From Rubrivivax sp. SCN 71-131 (GTDB lineage Bacteria; Pseudomonadota; Gammaproteobacteria; Burkholderiales; Burkholderiaceae_C), in NCBI GenBank assembly GCA_001724995.1, contig MEFD01000043.1, positions 124,001-188,000 on the forward strand: a stretch of DNA of 64,000 bases, written 5' to 3'. Below the pieces are notes generated by a model. That model did not search any database, was not told the origin of the DNA, and saw nothing but the letters and a program-made list of their open reading frames with translations. Both the position numbers and the translations under genes were made by a program. This document shows positions 53,758 to 61,899 of this stretch, one piece after another; the stretch's first letter is position 1, and each line of letters begins with the position of its first letter.

Positions 53758-54548
53758 GTGCAGATCAGCGCCTGTCCACGCGGCGCGAGGGCGCGGCGCT
53801 CGTCGTCACCCTCGAGCGCCCGCCGGTCAACGCTGTCGACGACGGGCTGCTGGTCGAACTGGACGCGGCCATCGACCTCGCCGAAGCCGACGAAAGCGTC
53901 TGCGTGCTGCATCTGCGCAGCGCGCAGAAGGTGTTCTGCGCCGGCGCCGATCTCGATCTCATGCGCTCCAGCATCGCCACGCCGCAGGGACGCAACCGCA
54001 TGGTCGGCGTCGTGCTGGAGATGCAGCGCGTGTTCGCGCGCCTCGAGAACCTTTCCTGCGTGACGATGGCCGAGATCGGCGGCGCGGCCCTTGGCGGTGG
54101 CTTCGAGATGGCACTGGCCTGCGACTGGCGCATCGCCGCCGACGAGGCCCGCGTCGGCCTGCCCGAAGCGGGCCTGGGCCTGCTGGCCGCGGCGGGCGGC
54201 ACGCAGCGGCTCACCACCCTCGTGGGCGTGGGTGTGGCGCGGCGTCTCATCCTCGGCAGCGAGACGCTGACCGGCCAGGAAGCGCTGAGAATGGGCCTGG
54301 TGCAGTGGTCGGTGCCGCGTGCGCAACTGCCCGAAGCCGCACGCCAGCTGGCCGAGCGCTGTGGCACCCTGCCGCGCCACACGCTGGCCGAGACCAAGCG
54401 CTGCATCGCGCTGGCCGCCGCCTCGCGCGGTGACGGCTACGCCGCCGAGATCGCCGCCACCCGTAGACTGTATGACCACCCCGAGACGCGGCGCCGCGTC
54501 TCGTCCTTCCTCGACAAGAGCACATCCATCCCCAAGGAGAGAACATGA
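53754..54548 (+). CDS. Enoyl-CoA hydratase/isomerase family protein, first paralogue
   Basis: A 264-residue crotonase. The start GTG overlaps the ligase stop. The oxyanion-hole segments are FCAGADLDLMRSS near residue 63 and EIGGAALGGGFEMALACDWR near 105; LPEAGLGLLAAAGGTQRL near 142 holds the usual catalytic Glu. Position between a ligase and a BadH-like dehydrogenase suggests hydration of an alicyclic enoyl-CoA made after ring reduction (inference). Overlaps the next gene by ATGA. Confidence 0.83.
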   Translation: MSADQRLSTRREGAALVVTLERPPVNAVDDGLLVELDAAIDLAEADESVCVLHLRSAQKVFCAGADLDLMRSSIATPQGRNRMVGVVLEMQRVFARLENLSCVTMAEIGGAALGGGFEMALACDWRIAADEARVGLPEAGLGLLAAAGGTQRLTTLVGVGVARRLILGSETLTGQEALRMGLVQWSVPRAQLPEAARQLAERCGTLPRHTLAETKRCIALAAASRGDGYAAEIAATRRLYDHPETRRRVSSFLDKSTSIPKERT

Positions 54549-55291
54549 CGCTGAAGAACAAGCTCGCGGTCGTGACCGGTGCCGCATCCGGCATCGGTCG
54601 CGCCACCGCCACCGCTCTTGCCGCCGCGGGCGCGAAGGTCATCGTCGCCGACATCGCCGCCGAATCGGGCGAAAAGGCGGCCGCCGAACTGCGCGCCGCG
54701 GGGCATCAGGCCGACTACCTGGGCGTGGACATGACCGACGACGCGTCCATCGCCGCCTTCGCCGAGGCGCTGCAGAAGCGGCATGGCCCCGCCGACATCC
54801 TCGTCAACGCCGCCGGCTGGGGCCGCACCGCGCCCTTCTGGGAGGGCACCCCCGACTTCTGGAACAAGATCATCGCGCTCAACTTCGTCGGCCCGATGAC
54901 GCTGACCAAGGCGCTGCTGCCGGCGATGATGGAGCGCAATCAGGGCAAGATCATCAACGTCGCCAGCGACGCCGGCCGTGTCGGCAGCCTGGGCGAGACC
55001 GTGTACTCGGGCGCCAAGGGCGGGCTGATCGCCTTCACCAAGGCGCTGGCGCGCGAAGTCGCACGCTACAAGGTGAACGTCAACTGCGTCTGCCCGGGGC
55101 CCACCGACACGCCGCTGATGGCGGCGGTGCCCGACAAGGTCAAGGACGCGCTGACCAAGGCGATCCCGCTGCGGCGCCTGGGCCAGCCGCAGGAGGTGGC
55201 CGAGGCCATCGTCTTCTTCAGCGGGCCCGGCTCGGACTACGTCACCGGACAGGTGCTCAGCGTCAGCGGCGGCCTGACCATGGTCGGGTGA
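54545..55291 (+). CDS. SDR-family dehydrogenase, 2-hydroxycyclohexanecarboxyl-CoA dehydrogenase (BadH)-like
   Basis: A 248-residue classical SDR: TGAASGIGRATATALAAAG at 11-29, NAAGWGRTAPFWEGTPDFWN near 87, the catalytic Ser in INVASDAGRVGSLGE near 138, YSGAKGGLIAFTKALAREV near 152 and VTGQVLSVSGGLTMVG at the end. NAAGWGRTAPFW and CVCPGPTDTPLM recall BadH of Rhodopseudomonas, which oxidises 2-hydroxycyclohexane-1-carbonyl-CoA. That specific substrate is inferred from motif and neighbours only. PhaB-like acetoacetyl-CoA reductases are the alternative. Confidence 0.75.
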   Translation: MTLKNKLAVVTGAASGIGRATATALAAAGAKVIVADIAAESGEKAAAELRAAGHQADYLGVDMTDDASIAAFAEALQKRHGPADILVNAAGWGRTAPFWEGTPDFWNKIIALNFVGPMTLTKALLPAMMERNQGKIINVASDAGRVGSLGETVYSGAKGGLIAFTKALAREVARYKVNVNCVCPGPTDTPLMAAVPDKVKDALTKAIPLRRLGQPQEVAEAIVFFSGPGSDYVTGQVLSVSGGLTMVG

Positions 55292-55298
55292 GACGGCC

Positions 55299-55796
55299 AT
55301 GAGCTACACGTTGCCCGATTTCCTGGCCCACGCCATCGCACTCGAGCGCGAGGCCGCGGAGCGCTACCTCGAGCTCGCGGACATGATGGAGTCCTATCGC
55401 AACGACGAGGTATCGCAGCTCTTTCGCGACATGGTGCGCTACTCCAACCTGCACCATGACTCGATCGTCGAGCGCGCCAAGGGGATCGCGCTGCCGACGC
55501 TGCGCAGCTGGCAGTACCGCTGGCGCCAGCCGCCCGAAGTCGGCGGTGACGAGGCCTTCGACCCGGGACTCAACGCCTACGACGCGCTGCGCTATGCGCG
55601 CGAGAACGAGGTGCGCGCGCGCGACTACTACGCGCAGGCAGGCAAGGAGTCCGCCGACGCCGAGGTCAAGCGCCTGGCGGCCGAGTTCGCGACCGAGGAA
55701 GCCGAGCATGTGCAGGCCCTCGACGACTGGCTCGCGCGCACGCCGCGACCCGCGGCGACCTGGTCGCACGATCCGGACCGCGGCGCCGCCGGCTGA
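55299..55796 (+). CDS. Free-standing ferritin-like (rubrerythrin-type) protein
   Basis: A 165-residue four-helix protein. Helix 1 carries [18 protein letters not shown] near residue 13, helix 2 [19 protein letters not shown] near 43, helix 3 [20 protein letters not shown] and helix 4 [20 protein letters not shown] near 129. The carboxylate/histidine pattern suits a diiron site, although helix 2 offers a His pair instead of the standard ExxH. It lies 7 bases after the SDR gene, so the operon has two ferritin-like modules, this one and the ligase fusion. Probable peroxide/oxygen protection (inference). Confidence 0.72.
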   Translation: MSYTLPDFLAHAIALEREAAERYLELADMMESYRNDEVSQLFRDMVRYSNLHHDSIVERAKGIALPTLRSWQYRWRQPPEVGGDEAFDPGLNAYDALRYARENEVRARDYYAQAGKESADAEVKRLAAEFATEEAEHVQALDDWLARTPRPAATWSHDPDRGAAG

Positions 55797-55849
55797 GGCC
55801 GCGTGCGCATCCGCACCGAAAACCCGTTTACACCCCCAGGAGAACCACG

Positions 55850-56668
55850 ATGAAGCGACTGCAGCTCGCCGGCTATCAGGCCAAGCATTTCGGATATTCG
55901 GTCAGCGGCAAGGTGGCGACGATCCGCCTCAACCGCCCGGAGCGCAAGAATCCGCTCACCTTCGATTCCTACGGTGAGCTGCGCGACCTCTTCCGCGAGA
56001 TGAACTACGCCACCGACATCAAGGCCATCGTCTTCACCGGCGAGGGCGGCAACTTCTGCAGCGGCGGCGACGTGCACGAGATCATCGGCCCGCTGGTGAA
56101 GATGGACATGCCCGAGCTGCTCGAGTTCACGCGCATGACCGGCGACCTGGTGAAGGCCATGCGCATGTGCCCGCAGCCGATCATCGCCGCCATCGACGGC
56201 ATCTGCACCGGCGCGGGCGCGATGATCGCCTGCGGCTCCGACATGCGCCTGTCCACCGCGCGCAGCAAGCTCGCCTTCCTCTTCGTGCGCGTGGGTCTGG
56301 CCGGCGCCGACATGGGCGCATGCACCTTGCTGCCGCGCCTCATCGGCCTCTCGCGTGCCGCCGATCTCCTCTACACCGGCCGTACCGTCGGCGGCGAAGA
56401 GGCGGCGATGATGGGCTTCTACAACCGCCTCGTCGACCCCGAGCAACTGCTGGCCGAGGCGCAGGCGCTGGCGCAAAGCCTGGCCGAGGGCCCGACCTTC
56501 GGCCACGCGATGACCAAGACCATGCTGTGGCAGGAGTGGAACGCGGGCCTGGGCGAGTGCATCGAGGCGGAGGCGCAGGCCCAGGCCATCTGCATGCAGA
56601 CCAAGGACTTCGAACGCGCCTACCACGCCTTCGCCGCCAAGCAGAAGCCCGTCTTCGAAGGCAACTGA
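55850..56668 (+). CDS. Enoyl-CoA hydratase/isomerase family protein, second paralogue
   Basis: A 272-residue crotonase, clearly different from the one at 53754. [20 protein letters not shown] is near residue 22, [19 protein letters not shown] near 61, [19 protein letters not shown] near 121 and [20 protein letters not shown] near 144. The crotonase Glu at the VxxxGL position is Val/Gly here, and an Asp in GADMG may replace it, as in some isomerases or C-C hydrolases. AGGAG lies 7-11 bases before the ATG. Confidence 0.8.
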   Translation: MKRLQLAGYQAKHFGYSVSGKVATIRLNRPERKNPLTFDSYGELRDLFREMNYATDIKAIVFTGEGGNFCSGGDVHEIIGPLVKMDMPELLEFTRMTGDLVKAMRMCPQPIIAAIDGICTGAGAMIACGSDMRLSTARSKLAFLFVRVGLAGADMGACTLLPRLIGLSRAADLLYTGRTVGGEEAAMMGFYNRLVDPEQLLAEAQALAQSLAEGPTFGHAMTKTMLWQEWNAGLGECIEAEAQAQAICMQTKDFERAYHAFAAKQKPVFEGN

Positions 56669-56673
56669 GCACC

Positions 56674-57876
56674 ATGCCCGCCACGCCCGCCGACCTCGCC
56701 TGGCCCTTCTTCGACGACGGCCACCGCGCCCTCGTGCCGCAGCTCGAGCGCTGGATCGCCGAGGAGCTGCCGGCGCTTCTCGAAGGCTCCGAGGGCAGCC
56801 TGGACGCCTGCTACGCCTGCGTGCAGCGTCTCGTGCGCTCGCTCGGCCGCGCGGGCCTGCTGCGGGCCTGCGTGCCGGCGGCCTACGGCGGCCTGCGCGA
56901 GAACTTCGACGTACGCAGCCTGGCGCTGGCGCGCGAGACGCTGGCGCGCGCCTCGGGCCTGGCGGACTTCGCCCTGGCCATGCAGGGCCTGGGCAGCGCG
57001 CCGGTCACGCTGTTCGGCAACGCGGCGCAGAAGGCCGCGCTGCTGCCCGGTGTGGCCGAAGGGCGCACGATCACCGCGTTTGCGCTCTCGGAGCCCGACG
57101 CCGGCTCGGATGTCGCGGCGATGAGCGCGACGGCCGAGCGCCTGCCCGGCGGCGGCTGGCGGCTCGAAGGCGTGAAGACCTGGATCTCCAACGCCGGCAT
57201 CGCCGACCACTACGTGATCTTCGCGCGCAGCGGCGAGGCGCCCGGCGCGCGCGGCATCTCGGCCTTCATGGTCGACGCCAGGACGCCGGGCCTGGACGCC
57301 AGCGAACGCATCCCGGTCATCGCGCCGCACCCGCTGGGGCTGGTCAAGCTGAACGACTGCCGCGTCGGCGACGAGGCGCTGCTCGGCGAGGCCGGGCAGG
57401 GCTTCAAGATCGCCATGGGCACGCTCGACAGCTTCCGCACCACGGTCGGTGCGGCAGCACTCGGCTTTGCCCGCCGTGCGCTCGATGAAGCGGTGCAGCG
57501 CGCGCATGCGCGGCAGATGTTCGGCAAGACGCTGGCCGACTTCCAGATGACGCAGCAGAAGGTCGGGCAGATGGCGGTGTCGATCGACGCCTCGGCGCTG
57601 ATGGTCTATCGCGCCGCCTGGGCCAAGGACGTGCAGCAGGTGCGCGTGACGCGCGAGGCCTCGATGGCCAAGCTCTACGCCACCGAGGCGGCGCAGCAGG
57701 TCATCGACGGCGCGGTGCAGCTCTTCGGCGGCCTGGGCGTCGTGCACGGCTCGGTGGTCGAGCGGCTCTACCGCGAAATCCGCGCGCTGCGCATCTACGA
57801 AGGGGCGAGCGAAGTGCTCGAGCTGATCGTCGGCGCGCGCACGCTGCAGGACGCGCAGGGGACGGCGCGGGGCTGA
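56674..57876 (+). CDS. Acyl-CoA dehydrogenase
   Basis: A 400-residue flavin-dependent acyl-CoA dehydrogenase. [20 protein letters not shown] near residue 130 and [20 protein letters not shown] near 169 are the FAD/substrate motifs. [20 protein letters not shown] is near 279 and the C-terminal [20 protein letters not shown] contains the catalytic Glu in YEGASE. The N-terminal helical region is somewhat divergent. It starts 6 bases after the hydratase stop. Likely oxidises an alicyclic or aliphatic CoA thioester of this operon, passing electrons to ETF. Confidence 0.85.
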   Translation: MPATPADLAWPFFDDGHRALVPQLERWIAEELPALLEGSEGSLDACYACVQRLVRSLGRAGLLRACVPAAYGGLRENFDVRSLALARETLARASGLADFALAMQGLGSAPVTLFGNAAQKAALLPGVAEGRTITAFALSEPDAGSDVAAMSATAERLPGGGWRLEGVKTWISNAGIADHYVIFARSGEAPGARGISAFMVDARTPGLDASERIPVIAPHPLGLVKLNDCRVGDEALLGEAGQGFKIAMGTLDSFRTTVGAAALGFARRALDEAVQRAHARQMFGKTLADFQMTQQKVGQMAVSIDASALMVYRAAWAKDVQQVRVTREASMAKLYATEAAQQVIDGAVQLFGGLGVVHGSVVERLYREIRALRIYEGASEVLELIVGARTLQDAQGTARG

Positions 57877-57888
57877 AGGATATCGCAG

Positions 57889-57904
57889 GGGCCGCGCGCG
57901 GCCC
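57889..57904. terminator. Perfect 16-bp palindrome between convergent genes
   Basis: GGGCCGCGCGCGGCCC lies 12 bases after the acyl-CoA dehydrogenase stop and before the convergent GNAT gene end at 57940. A second, smaller palindrome CGGGCCCG follows directly. Suits a bidirectional terminator, though no T-run is present. Confidence 0.45.
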
Positions 57905-57939
57905 GGGCCCGGAAGGCTCGGGCGGCGGCGGCCACGCCG

Positions 57940-58956
57940 TCAGAACACGCGCCGGAACGCCAGGCGCGGTGCGTTGCGGAAGCCGCAGGAGACGAGAAAG
58001 CCCAGCAGCGCGGTCTGCCTGAGCGGCACCGAGCTCTCGACGACCTCGACGCGCAGCGCGCCCAGGTTGGCGAAGAGCTGCTGCATCAGCGCGTGGCCGA
58101 AGCCGCGCTGCGCGTAGGAGGGGTCCACGCCCAGCGTGTCGATCACCGCCACCGGCTCCGGACGGCCGAAGTTGCCCAGGTCCACGCGGGCCATCAGGTA
58201 GCCGACCACCGTGCCGTCGGCGTGCGCGCACAGCGAGGCGCGGATCGCGCGGTCGCGCTCGGCTTCGGCCAGCCGCTCGGCGAGGTCGGCCCTGCGGTCG
58301 ACGCCGAGCTGCTCGCGGTCGATGCGCACGACGGCATCCAGATCCGCCGCGGTCATCGCGCGCACGTCGGCGCCTTGCCGCGCGAAGCGTTCCTGGTCGT
58401 TGGCCTCGCCGCGTCCGAAGTCGACTTCACGGCCCGGTCCAGCGCCGGGCTCGATCGACACGGGACCGTGCCGGTCGCCGTAGAGTCGGCTCTCGCCGAC
58501 CCGGCTCTCGAGCACCAGGCTGCTCGCCAGCTCGAAGCCCATGGCCGAGAACCAGCCGAGCAAGCCACTGCGCTTCCACGACGCCACGGTGCGTGCCTCG
58601 ACCGCGCCGCGGCGCTGGCCCCAGCCCTGCAGCGCCTCGAAAAGGCGGCGGCCGACGCCCGAACGCGCGATCTCCGGACGCAGGCCCATCAGTTCGATGC
58701 GCACCGAAGCCTGGCGACGGCCGAAGTCGCCCTTCACCAGGCGCGCCATCATGTAGCCCGCAAGCTCGTTGTTGTAGACGGCGCCGAACTGCGCGTGCAG
58801 CTCGGGCTGCTGCTGCGCTGCGCGCAGTCGCCGCTCGATGTAGTCGCGCCGCGTACGGCCCTCGAACACCGCATCCATCGCAACGACCGCATTCAGGTCG
58901 GCGCTCTGCAACGGGCGGATGGTCACCTTGTCGGTATCGGCAGCAGGCAGGGGCAT
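57940..58956 (-). CDS. Tandem GNAT acetyltransferase-domain protein
   Basis: A 338-residue protein with two GNAT folds in a row. Domain 1 (about 10-160) has VTIRPLQSADLNAVVAMDAV and GLRPEIARSGVGRRLFEAL; domain 2 (about 195-338) has VRAMTAADLDAVVRIDREQL and GVDPSYAQRGFGHALMQQLF. The acetyl-CoA-binding R/Q-x-x-G-x-G/A loop reads RSGVGR and QRGFGH. Duplicated GNATs occur in small-molecule and protein acetyltransferases; target unknown. It lies downstream of the hemerythrin gene on the same strand. ATG 58956 is preceded by AAGGAGCC on the coding strand. Confidence 0.78.
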   Translation of the reverse strand: MPLPAADTDKVTIRPLQSADLNAVVAMDAVFEGRTRRDYIERRLRAAQQQPELHAQFGAVYNNELAGYMMARLVKGDFGRRQASVRIELMGLRPEIARSGVGRRLFEALQGWGQRRGAVEARTVASWKRSGLLGWFSAMGFELASSLVLESRVGESRLYGDRHGPVSIEPGAGPGREVDFGRGEANDQERFARQGADVRAMTAADLDAVVRIDREQLGVDRRADLAERLAEAERDRAIRASLCAHADGTVVGYLMARVDLGNFGRPEPVAVIDTLGVDPSYAQRGFGHALMQQLFANLGALRVEVVESSVPLRQTALLGFLVSCGFRNAPRLAFRRVF

Positions 58957-59026
58957 GGCAGCGGGCTCCTTGGGGTTGGGGGGAGATCTCGTGTCAACCG
59001 GGCGCGGCCGGCCCCGGGCCTGCGGC

Positions 59027-59506
59027 CTAGGCGCCGGAGGCGTAGGTGAAGGCGAGTTCGCGATCGGTCTCATCGTCCAGCATGTCCTCGAGCAGCGGCA
59101 GCAGCGCCATCGTTTCCTTCTGGATGTGCGCCACCTGGCGCTCGACGAGTTCCTTCGTCAGGCGCACCAGCGTCGGGCGCTGGCCGTCGCTGAGCGTGCC
59201 GGCGGCCAGCTGCTCGGCCAGCGGCAGCAGTTCGTGGGCGACCATGCGGATCGTGCCGTGCTCCTCGGCCAGCAGCGAGGCCAGCTCGCCGTCGCCGGCT
59301 TCCATCATGCGCGGGAAGAGCTCGCCTTCCTCGAAGCCGAAGTGGTGGCCGATCTCGTGCTCGAGCTGGCGCACGAGGGATGAGGCCAGACCGTCGAGCG
59401 CGGAGCTGTCACCGCTGGCCAGAGCGTTGCCCACGCGGTCCAGCAGGGCGATGCTGTTGCGATGTTCGTCGTCGAGCTGGCGCGACACCTGGCGCGTGAA
59501 GGTCAT
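59027..59506 (-). CDS. Hemerythrin-like diiron protein
   Basis: A 159-residue HHE-type hemerythrin domain. QLDDEHRNSIALLDRVGNAL starts at residue 10, then LEHEIGHHFGFEEGELFPRM near 48, LLAEEHGTIRMVAHELLPLA near 79 and VERQVAHIQKETMALLPLLE near 121. The H...HxxxE...HxxxE spacing is complete. Such proteins bind oxygen or nitric oxide or repair Fe-S clusters. Its setting beside a polytopic membrane protein and DUF2249 resembles denitrification or NO-response clusters. Confidence 0.85.
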   Translation of the reverse strand: MTFTRQVSRQLDDEHRNSIALLDRVGNALASGDSSALDGLASSLVRQLEHEIGHHFGFEEGELFPRMMEAGDGELASLLAEEHGTIRMVAHELLPLAEQLAAGTLSDGQRPTLVRLTKELVERQVAHIQKETMALLPLLEDMLDDETDRELAFTYASGA

Positions 59507-59578
59507 GGGATCGATCCTGCGGGTTGACTCTCGATGGCCCCATTGTGGCGGGGATTCCGGCGCCTTCTTTGACCCCCC

Positions 59579-60907
59579 TCATTGCGCCGGCTCGGTCATC
59601 GCCCGTGCCAGACGCCGCAGCAGCTCGGCGAAGAAGACCACAAAGGCCAGCGCGCCGAGGGTCCCGGCCAGTCCGGCCAGGCGCACGAGCACAGGCGACG
59701 AGAGCAACAGACCGGCCACCAGCAGCAGCACCGCCAGCGCGTGGGCGACGGCGTGCCAGAGCAGCGGGCGCTCCATCGTCAAGGCCGACGGCGTGGGCCC
59801 GCGCTTGAGCTTCTGGCCGGCGTGCATCGAGGCAAGAAAGGGCAGGATGCGCTGCAGCACGCCGAAGAGGAAGCTCAGCAGCCAGCCCGCAACGGCGATC
59901 AGGCCGAAGAGCGTCCCCCAGACCGTGCCCTGCCCGGCGAGCAAGGCGATCGCGCCGGCAGGCAGCGCGAGCGCCAGGCCCGCCCAGCCCGCCTGCATCA
60001 GCCGGCCGCTCGGGCCCAGGTCCTTGCGCATCGCGGTGTCGAGGATGCCGCGCATGAGCTTCAGGTGCAGCCCCAGCGCCAGTGCGCCGGCGGCCAGCGC
60101 TGCGGCGCGCAGCGGCAGCGCGGCCGCGGGGATCAGGGCCGCAGCCACGGCCAGCGCCACGGCGCACAGCGCCGCCGCTCCAGCCTGCAGCTGCTGGCGG
60201 TCGCCGGGCACGCGGCCCAGGGTGAACATCGGCAGCAGCACGAACGAGAGGCCGAAGGCGAGCAGGCCCATGAAGCCGAAGACGCCGGCGGCCAGGTGCA
60301 GCTGGCGTGCCGCGCCGTGGTCGAGGAACGGTCGGCCGATCCACAGCGCCACCAGCGCCGCCGCGCTGGCCAGCACCAGCACCAGGGCGACGACCGCGCC
60401 GAGCCCGTGCAGCACCACGCCCGCCATGCTGCCGCCGGCGCGCAGGTTCAGGCCCAGCATCACGGCGAAGACGAGCAGGACCGCGATCACCGCCGCGGCT
60501 GCGGCGGCGAGCCAATCGGGCCGCGCCATGCCCATGGCGGCTGCGAGTAGCGCCACCGCTGGCACATAGAGCCACCAGATGGCAGAGAGCAGCTTCGGCC
60601 AGCGTACCACCTGCTTCGTCGCCACCGGCAGGAGCTGCAGGCTGACGCCGATGGCACTCCCGGCAAGGGTGCCCAGGGTCACCAGGTGCAGCGCCGCCAG
60701 CGGCCAGCCCAGGCCGCCGCGCCACGCCGGCCAGTCGGGCGCCGTCAGCAGCACCACCAGCCAAGCGGCGAGATGGAACAGCGCCGCGGCGCCGAAATAG
60801 CGCAGGGGCACGGATGCCGGCAGCAGCCGGCCGGAGGCGCCCGAGAGAAAGGCGCCGCCGAGGGCGGGGCGCCTGGCCGCGGCAGGCTTGGGTGCCACGG
60901 GCTTCAT
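59579..60907 (-). CDS. Polytopic membrane protein, NnrS/heme-copper-oxidase-I-like
   Basis: A 442-residue protein with about 12 hydrophobic helices. Histidines sit in predicted helices: GWPLAALHLVTLGTLAGSAI near residue 75, VVLHGLGAVVALVLVLASAA near 180, ARQLHLAAGVFGFMGLLAFG near 215 and LLWHAVAHALAVLLLVAGLL near 390. That pattern recalls heme-binding NnrS or single-subunit oxidase-like proteins found in nitric oxide gene clusters. I cannot fix the family by eye. ATGA overlap with the DUF2249 gene means they are one unit. The frame to 61303 was shortened to the ATG at 60907. Confidence 0.6.
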   Translation of the reverse strand: MKPVAPKPAAARRPALGGAFLSGASGRLLPASVPLRYFGAAALFHLAAWLVVLLTAPDWPAWRGGLGWPLAALHLVTLGTLAGSAIGVSLQLLPVATKQVVRWPKLLSAIWWLYVPAVALLAAAMGMARPDWLAAAAAAVIAVLLVFAVMLGLNLRAGGSMAGVVLHGLGAVVALVLVLASAAALVALWIGRPFLDHGAARQLHLAAGVFGFMGLLAFGLSFVLLPMFTLGRVPGDRQQLQAGAAALCAVALAVAAALIPAAALPLRAAALAAGALALGLHLKLMRGILDTAMRKDLGPSGRLMQAGWAGLALALPAGAIALLAGQGTVWGTLFGLIAVAGWLLSFLFGVLQRILPFLASMHAGQKLKRGPTPSALTMERPLLWHAVAHALAVLLLVAGLLLSSPVLVRLAGLAGTLGALAFVVFFAELLRRLARAMTEPAQ

Positions 60908-61176
60908 GCGCGCTGCAGCCGCAGGCGCACTTCGCCCGCTTCGCCGTCCAAGGGTCGAGCCTCCCAGCCGCGCTCGGCCAGTTCGGGGTAGAGCATCACC
61001 GGATCGCGTTCCAGGCGCACGACCAGCGCCCGGCCGTCGGCGGCGTGTTCTTCCAGGTGCCGCAGGATCGTCACCATCGGCTGGGGTGGCGCGAGGCCGC
61101 GCAGGTCGAGCTGCCAGCAGCCATCGCCATCCAGGGTCGCGGGCGCGGGGGGCGTCTGGTTTGGCTTGTTCATCAT
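60904..61176 (-). CDS. DUF2249 (TusA-like) domain protein
   Basis: A 90-residue protein: QLDLRGLAPPQPMVTILRHL near residue 23, then VVRLERDPVMLYPELAERGW. This is the DUF2249 pattern, a TusA-like two-layer fold that lacks the sulfur-carrying Cys. DUF2249 genes commonly accompany hemerythrin, NO reductase and denitrification genes. ATG 61176 is the first gene of the leftward unit from the 61.2-61.3 kb divergent promoter. Confidence 0.78.
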   Translation of the reverse strand: MMNKPNQTPPAPATLDGDGCWQLDLRGLAPPQPMVTILRHLEEHAADGRALVVRLERDPVMLYPELAERGWEARPLDGEAGEVRLRLQRA

Positions 61177-61264
61177 GGCGGCTTGCAGCGTATCGCGTCG
61201 TGCGCGCGACGCCCACGCGGCGCCGCGCCAGGGCGCAGGAAATCTCCAGGAATCTCGGCTCCTT

Positions 61265-61296
61265 GTGATTTGGATCATTCTGGTACCCGAATACCA
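61265..61296. promoter_or_regulatory. Divergent promoter: FNR-like box and TGGTA-N6-TACCA operator
   Basis: GTGAT-TTGG-ATCAT at 61265-61278 is an FNR/Dnr-like dyad (TGAT-N4-ATCA perfect). Two bases on, TGGTACCCGAATACCA at 61281-61296 is a perfect TGGTA-N6-TACCA inverted repeat. It includes TCTGGTACCCGAAT (61279-61292), identical to 14 bases at the padB promoter. The region serves the DUF2249 unit to the left and the GNAT-Rrf2 unit to the right. The adjacent Rrf2 gene is a candidate for the TGGTA site. Confidence 0.6.
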
Positions 61297-61338
61297 TTGA
61301 CATGCTGGGCGTGCCCCCCCGGACCCGAAGCCCACCCC

Positions 61339-61899
61339 TTGAAAACGATCCACCCCGAACCGAGCCGATCGCGCCCGCGCGCCCGCAGGTCCGGCCCGCC
61401 CCCGGACGCCGAGCCGGTGCTGCGCGTGCGCACCGTGCGAGCGAGCGACATGCCCGCGGTGGTCGCGCTGGACGCCACCGTCACCGGGCTGCACAAGGCC
61501 GCGTACTGGCAGCGCGTGTTCAAGCGTTACGGCAATCATGGACAGGGACAGCGCCAGTTCCTGGTTGCCACGCTGGACGAGCAGGTGTGCGGCTTCGTCA
61601 TCGGCGAAGTGCGCGACTGGGAGTTCGGCGCGCCGCCCTGCGGCTGGGTGTTCGCGATCGACGTCATGCCAAGCGCGCGCCAGCTTGGCGTCGGCGCGCG
61701 CATGCTGGCCGATCTCGCCGCGCGCTTTCGCCGCGAGGGCGTGGACACGCTGCGCACGATGACCTCCAGCAGCAACTCGTTGCTGCAGTCCTTCTTCCGC
61801 AGCCAGGGCATGCGCGCCGGGCACCTGCTGCCGCTGGAGATGGATCTGGCCAGCTGGGAGCCCGATTACGGCGACGCCGCTGGGGAGCTGTTCGCGTGA
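61339..61899 (+). CDS. GNAT-family acetyltransferase
   Basis: A single GNAT domain: VLRVRTVRASDMPAVVALDA, then VCGFVIGEVRDWEFGAPPCG, FAIDVMPSARQLGVGARMLA (acetyl-CoA loop) and NSLLQSFFRSQGMRAGHLLP. The frame has no ATG start. TTG 61339 (186 residues) or GTG 61417 (160 residues, beginning at the first conserved strand) are possible, and neither has a clear ribosome site. Coupled by GTGA to the Rrf2 gene. GNATs paired with regulators sometimes acetylate a cluster enzyme such as an acyl-CoA ligase (inference). Confidence 0.72.
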   Translation: MKTIHPEPSRSRPRARRSGPPPDAEPVLRVRTVRASDMPAVVALDATVTGLHKAAYWQRVFKRYGNHGQGQRQFLVATLDEQVCGFVIGEVRDWEFGAPPCGWVFAIDVMPSARQLGVGARMLADLAARFRREGVDTLRTMTSSSNSLLQSFFRSQGMRAGHLLPLEMDLASWEPDYGDAAGELFA

